From Dehalococcoidia bacterium (lineage in GTDB: Bacteria > Chloroflexota > Dehalococcoidia > GIF9 > AB-539-J10), in assembly GCA_030669525.1 (NCBI GenBank), contig DAOVDO010000022.1, positions 1 through 10,307 on the forward strand: DNA of 10,307 nucleotides, read 5' to 3'. The notes under the pieces are model-generated. The model saw only the letters and a list, made by a program, of their open reading frames with translations, was not told the origin of the DNA and searched no databases. The first letter of the stretch is position 1. Each line of letters starts with the position of its first letter. Of the stretch, positions 7,659 through 10,307 are shown piece after piece. The position numbers were made by a program, and so were the translations under genes.

Positions 7659-8303
7659 TTATTCCGCCAGCACTGATTTCGTGGTCTTGAAGTGAATTTT
7701 AGCCACTTCGTCTAATCTTTCCTTGCCGTATTTTTTTACGAATACTTTCCCCGCCTCGATTACTGCTGGCGATGCTCCTTTGGGCAAATCTATTCCGTAT
7801 TTTCGGGATAGCATTGCCAATCTGCGAATAAACTCCGCCCTGGCCAATATTGAGGCTGCTGCCACCCCCATATCGCTTTCAGCCCTTACTTCCTGTTTCA
7901 CCTCTATCCCCTTGCCCTTCTCCATTAAGGCATTGATTATGAAATTCCGGTCCCCGAACTGGTCAGCCAGAGCATAGTCACATTCCCTCTCATTTAATAT
8001 ATTCTCTATGACCCTGGAGTGACCCCAGGCAAGTAGTCGATTCAGGTTTCCTATCTTTTTATACAGTTCGTTATACCTGGCAGGTCCTATTGCCACTACC
8101 GAGCAGTAACAGGCTTTCCTGATACTGGCTGCCAGTGCTCTTATCGAATTATCGGAAAGCCTCTTGCTGTCCTTAACTCCCATCTCTTCAAGCAACCTGG
8201 CAGTTTGATTATCTACCAGCACGCCGGCTGTCACCAGCGGTCCGAAATAATCTCCCTTACCGGATTCATCGCTACCTATCCATTTTTCTAATTTGACCGT
8301 CAT
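7659..8303 (-). CDS. rnhC: Ribonuclease HIII, catalytic domain only
   Basis: RNase HIII cleaves the RNA strand of RNA-DNA hybrids. The 214-residue protein shows HIII rather than HII features: IGSDESGKGDYFGPLV (9-24) with D12-E13, VKDSKRLSD (43-51), YNELYKKIGNLNRLLAWGH (77-95), ADQF with D114, RAESDMGVAAASILAR (140-155) with acidic E142/D144, LPKGAS (173-178) and AKIHFKTTK (201-209). Classic RNase HIII is about 300 residues with an N-terminal TBP-like substrate-binding domain. Here the catalytic motif starts at residue 9, and an in-frame TGA four codons upstream of the ATG rules out a longer start. No Shine-Dalgarno is evident. It leads a likely two-gene unit with the macrodomain gene. Confidence 0.92.
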   Translation of the reverse strand: MTVKLEKWIGSDESGKGDYFGPLVTAGVLVDNQTARLLEEMGVKDSKRLSDNSIRALAASIRKACYCSVVAIGPARYNELYKKIGNLNRLLAWGHSRVIENILNERECDYALADQFGDRNFIINALMEKGKGIEVKQEVRAESDMGVAAASILARAEFIRRLAMLSRKYGIDLPKGASPAVIEAGKVFVKKYGKERLDEVAKIHFKTTKSVLAE

Positions 8304-8332
8304 AATAAATAATCAAGCATCCAGGTTATCTC

Positions 8333-8348
8333 TATTCCTATAATATCA
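8333..8348 (-). promoter_or_regulatory. Possible extended -10 promoter for rnhC-macrodomain unit
   Basis: On the minus strand TGATATTAT (8348-8340) fits an extended -10 element (TGnTATTAT, five of six in the hexamer). No good -35 box lies 16-18 bases upstream. It sits in the 130-bp gap between the kinase stop and the rnhC start and would give a leader of about 30 bases. The gap suggests separate transcription, but read-through from uvrB cannot be excluded. Confidence 0.35.
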
Positions 8349-8433
8349 AACTTCGTGAAACCAGACATCTACAACCCACTCGATAAAGCCTGCCCACCAG
8401 AGAAAAAACATCAGAATAGAAAGTCAAGTTCGC

Positions 8434-9018
8434 CTATTTCCTTATTGCCCGCATAATCTTATCAAGTACAGGGCTGATATCCCTTGAGGTATCGACGACA
8501 AAATGATTGCGCCTGAACCTCTCTTGCCGGGGCTTCATTCTCTGATAAACACCCCAGTCAGCCTGTGAGTCATCCCCTGGATCAGGCATCCCTTCCCTGG
8601 CAACAAGACGCTGCCTTATTAGCTCCAGAGGGGCTTCAATACGAACCAGTATAATCTTCGCCTTCGTCCTGTCAGCAATTCGATAAAGGTACTCCCGATG
8701 TCGTTCCTGAAGGTTTGTAGCATCCAGAATGACCGGAATGCCCTTTCTCAAAAGCTCTTCAATTAGAGCATGACTGGCATTAAAAAGCCGTTTACTTTCA
8801 GCTTCGGTATACCCGGGAGAAGAAAACAGTATCTTACGTAAAGTGTCACTCGCCAGGATAACAAACGGCCATCTAACAGCCAGCTTGCGGCAGAAAAATG
8901 ACTTGCCCGTGCCTGGCAAACCGCTAACCACGACAAATGGAGGCTCCACTTGAGGTTCAGGTAAGTCCTTGAGGCTCTGCCTCAGTTTACCCACATCATC
9001 ACTTAAACTATCCATCAT
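8434..9018 (-). CDS. P-loop kinase-like protein (AAA_33 / zeta-toxin-like fold)
   Basis: This is a predicted small-molecule or nucleic-acid kinase of unknown substrate. Its 194 residues contain a Walker A loop GLPGTGKS (33-40), SDTLRK with D58 as a possible substrate-binding acid, a Walker B-like VILDATN (97-102) and a lid-type arginine cluster (R136, R141). HFVVDTSRD (172-180) precedes the last helix. This pattern matches the AAA_33 predicted-kinase group. The closing helix and lone domain do not suggest a toxin, and no antitoxin is adjacent. ATG 9018 overlaps the uvrB stop as ATGATGA-type coupling; a second ATG follows at once (9015), so either could be used. No Shine-Dalgarno is visible, so translation probably depends on uvrB. 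Confidence 0.87.
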   Translation of the reverse strand: MMDSLSDDVGKLRQSLKDLPEPQVEPPFVVVSGLPGTGKSFFCRKLAVRWPFVILASDTLRKILFSSPGYTEAESKRLFNASHALIEELLRKGIPVILDATNLQERHREYLYRIADRTKAKIILVRIEAPLELIRQRLVAREGMPDPGDDSQADWGVYQRMKPRQERFRRNHFVVDTSRDISPVLDKIMRAIRK

Positions 9019-10307
9019 TGTAGAGATGAGGGTAATTCCTCATCCTGCCTCAGTGCAACAATGCGGTCGCGGAGCATTGCAGCCTTTTCAAACTCAAGAT
9101 TCTTAGCCGCCTTTTTCATCTGAGATTCCAGTTCCCTGATGATTTGAAGCACTTCCTCTTTAGAGACCGGAGTAACCTCATAAGAAGCCCGTGGTTCAGC
9201 TATCGCTTTAACTCGCTCGGTTATATCTTTGATTGCCTTTTTTATTCCCTGCGGAGTTATACCATGCTCATTATTATAGGTCTCCTGAATTCTCCGTCGA
9301 CGGGAGGTCTCGTCCATCGCCTTTCGCATAGAAGTAGTAATCGAATCTGCATACATTATGGCATGGGCGTTTATGTGCCTGGCAGCCCTCCCCATAGTCT
9401 GTATCAGCGCTTCCTCTGACCTGAGGTAGCCTTCCTTATCGGCATCGAGTATAGCCACCAGGCTCACTTCCGGTAAATCCAGTCCCTCACGCAGTAAATT
9501 GATTCCCACGACTACATCATATACACCAAGGCGAAGGCTACGGAGAATCTCTACCCTTTCCAGCGTTTCCACCTCCGAGTGTAGATAGTGTGTTTTTATC
9601 CCCATCTCCCTGAGATAATCACTCAATTCTTCAGCCATTCTTTTAGTCAAGGTAGTCACCAGACAGCGCTCTCCTTTATCAACCCTGCTTTTTATCTGGT
9701 AGATAAGGTCATCAACCTGCCCCTTGGTAGGTTTAACCTCTATAGTAGGTTCCAGCAATCCGGTGGGACGAATTAACTGCTCTACCACCTGCTGACTATG
9801 CTCATACTCGTATGGTTTTGGAGTGGCTGAGACGTAAATAACCTGGTTGATATGTTCCTGGAATTCCTCAAAGCTCAGTGGACGGTTATCCAGCGCTGAT
9901 GGCAGGCGAAAGCCATAGTCAACCAGGGTTTGCTTTCGAGAGAAATCGCCATGAGACATACCCCTGACCTGAGGTAGGGTCATGTGTGATTCATCGATGA
10001 AAAGCAAGAAATCATCAGCAAAGTAATCAATTAAAGTCCAGGGTGGACTTCCCGGAGCACGCCTTTGCAGATGCCTGGAGTAATTTTCCACTCCGGTACA
10101 GTAACCTACCTCCTGGAGCATTTCGATATCATAGTTGGTCCTCGCCTCAAGCCGCTGCGCTTCAAGAAGTTTACCCATTCCCCTTAACTCCTTTAGCCTT
10201 TCTTCCAGCTCACCTTTGATATCATCGATTGCGACCATCAATGTATCACGGGGAGTAACGAAATGTTTGGCGGGATAAATATCCACTTGCTCATGCTGAC
10301 TGAGTAA
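9015..10307 (-). CDS. uvrB: Excinuclease ABC subunit UvrB, C-terminal part (5' end outside window)
   Basis: UvrB is the damage-verifying helicase-like subunit of nucleotide excision repair, working with UvrA and UvrC. About 430 C-terminal residues of the usual 660-680 are present. The frame is open to the window edge (LLSQHEQ precedes VDIYPAKH), so the gene continues beyond it and the GTG at 10286 is internal. Visible motifs in order are [30 protein letters not shown], the Walker [35 protein letters not shown], then the second helicase lobe with [18 protein letters not shown] and QTMGRAARH (helicase motif VI). The end carries a UVR domain ([19 protein letters not shown]) for UvrC contact. It overlaps the downstream kinase gene by 4 bp. 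Confidence 0.97.
   Translation of the reverse strand, partial: LLSQHEQVDIYPAKHFVTPRDTLMVAIDDIKGELEERLKELRGMGKLLEAQRLEARTNYDIEMLQEVGYCTGVENYSRHLQRRAPGSPPWTLIDYFADDFLLFIDESHMTLPQVRGMSHGDFSRKQTLVDYGFRLPSALDNRPLSFEEFQEHINQVIYVSATPKPYEYEHSQQVVEQLIRPTGLLEPTIEVKPTKGQVDDLIYQIKSRVDKGERCLVTTLTKRMAEELSDYLREMGIKTHYLHSEVETLERVEILRSLRLGVYDVVVGINLLREGLDLPEVSLVAILDADKEGYLRSEEALIQTMGRAARHINAHAIMYADSITTSMRKAMDETSRRRRIQETYNNEHGITPQGIKKAIKDITERVKAIAEPRASYEVTPVSKEEVLQIIRELESQMKKAAKNLEFEKAAMLRDRIVALRQDEELPSSLQ

Noticed and set aside
8434..9018. Zeta-type toxin of a toxin-antitoxin pair
   Set aside because: The fold is similar, but no small antitoxin gene is adjacent; the partner is uvrB, so a housekeeping kinase is likelier.

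Overview
This 10.3 kb window is chromosomal housekeeping DNA from a bacterium. The best guess is the Chloroflexota, and within it something like the Dehalococcoidia. Two things point there: the 16S rRNA 3' third recalls that group, and the 16S gene stands alone, with no tRNA or 23S gene after it, as I recall for Dehalococcoides. The protein families (RNase Y, B. subtilis-type YmdB, RNase HIII) fit a non-proteobacterial host. This placement is from recall, not from an alignment.

Layout. 1-481 is the 3' part of a 16S rRNA gene (+), followed by a terminator-like hairpin. A recognisable promoter (699-727) then leads into rny (RNase Y) and a ymdB-type phosphodiesterase gene (+), a conserved RNA-decay pair. 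Converging on them, with only 10 bp between stop codons, is a minus-strand operon prfA-prmC-sir2: release factor 1, the methyltransferase that modifies its GGQ glutamine, and a class U-like sirtuin. It has a good promoter (5830-5858). Divergent from prfA is a DUF89-family metal phosphatase gene (+, 5924-6763). The rest is on the minus strand: uvrB (running off the right edge), a small P-loop kinase overlapping it by 4 bp, then after 130 bp a short RNase HIII gene, an ADP-ribose macrodomain gene, and what looks like the C-terminal remnant of a GyrI-like effector-binding protein.

How the genes fit together. Three themes recur: RNA turnover (RNase Y, YmdB, RNase HIII), translation termination (PrfA and PrmC) and NAD/ADP-ribose metabolism (sirtuin and macrodomain, the enzyme classes that make and remove O-acetyl-ADP-ribose). 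UvrB adds nucleotide excision repair, and RNase HIII acts on RNA-DNA hybrids.

I saw no mobile element, CRISPR array, tRNA gene or toxin-antitoxin pair, and no convincing undescribed system. The points most worth a second look are the isolated 16S gene with an unusual base next to its anti-Shine-Dalgarno, the RNase HIII lacking the usual N-terminal domain, the PrmC NLPY variant, and the decayed GyrI fragment.
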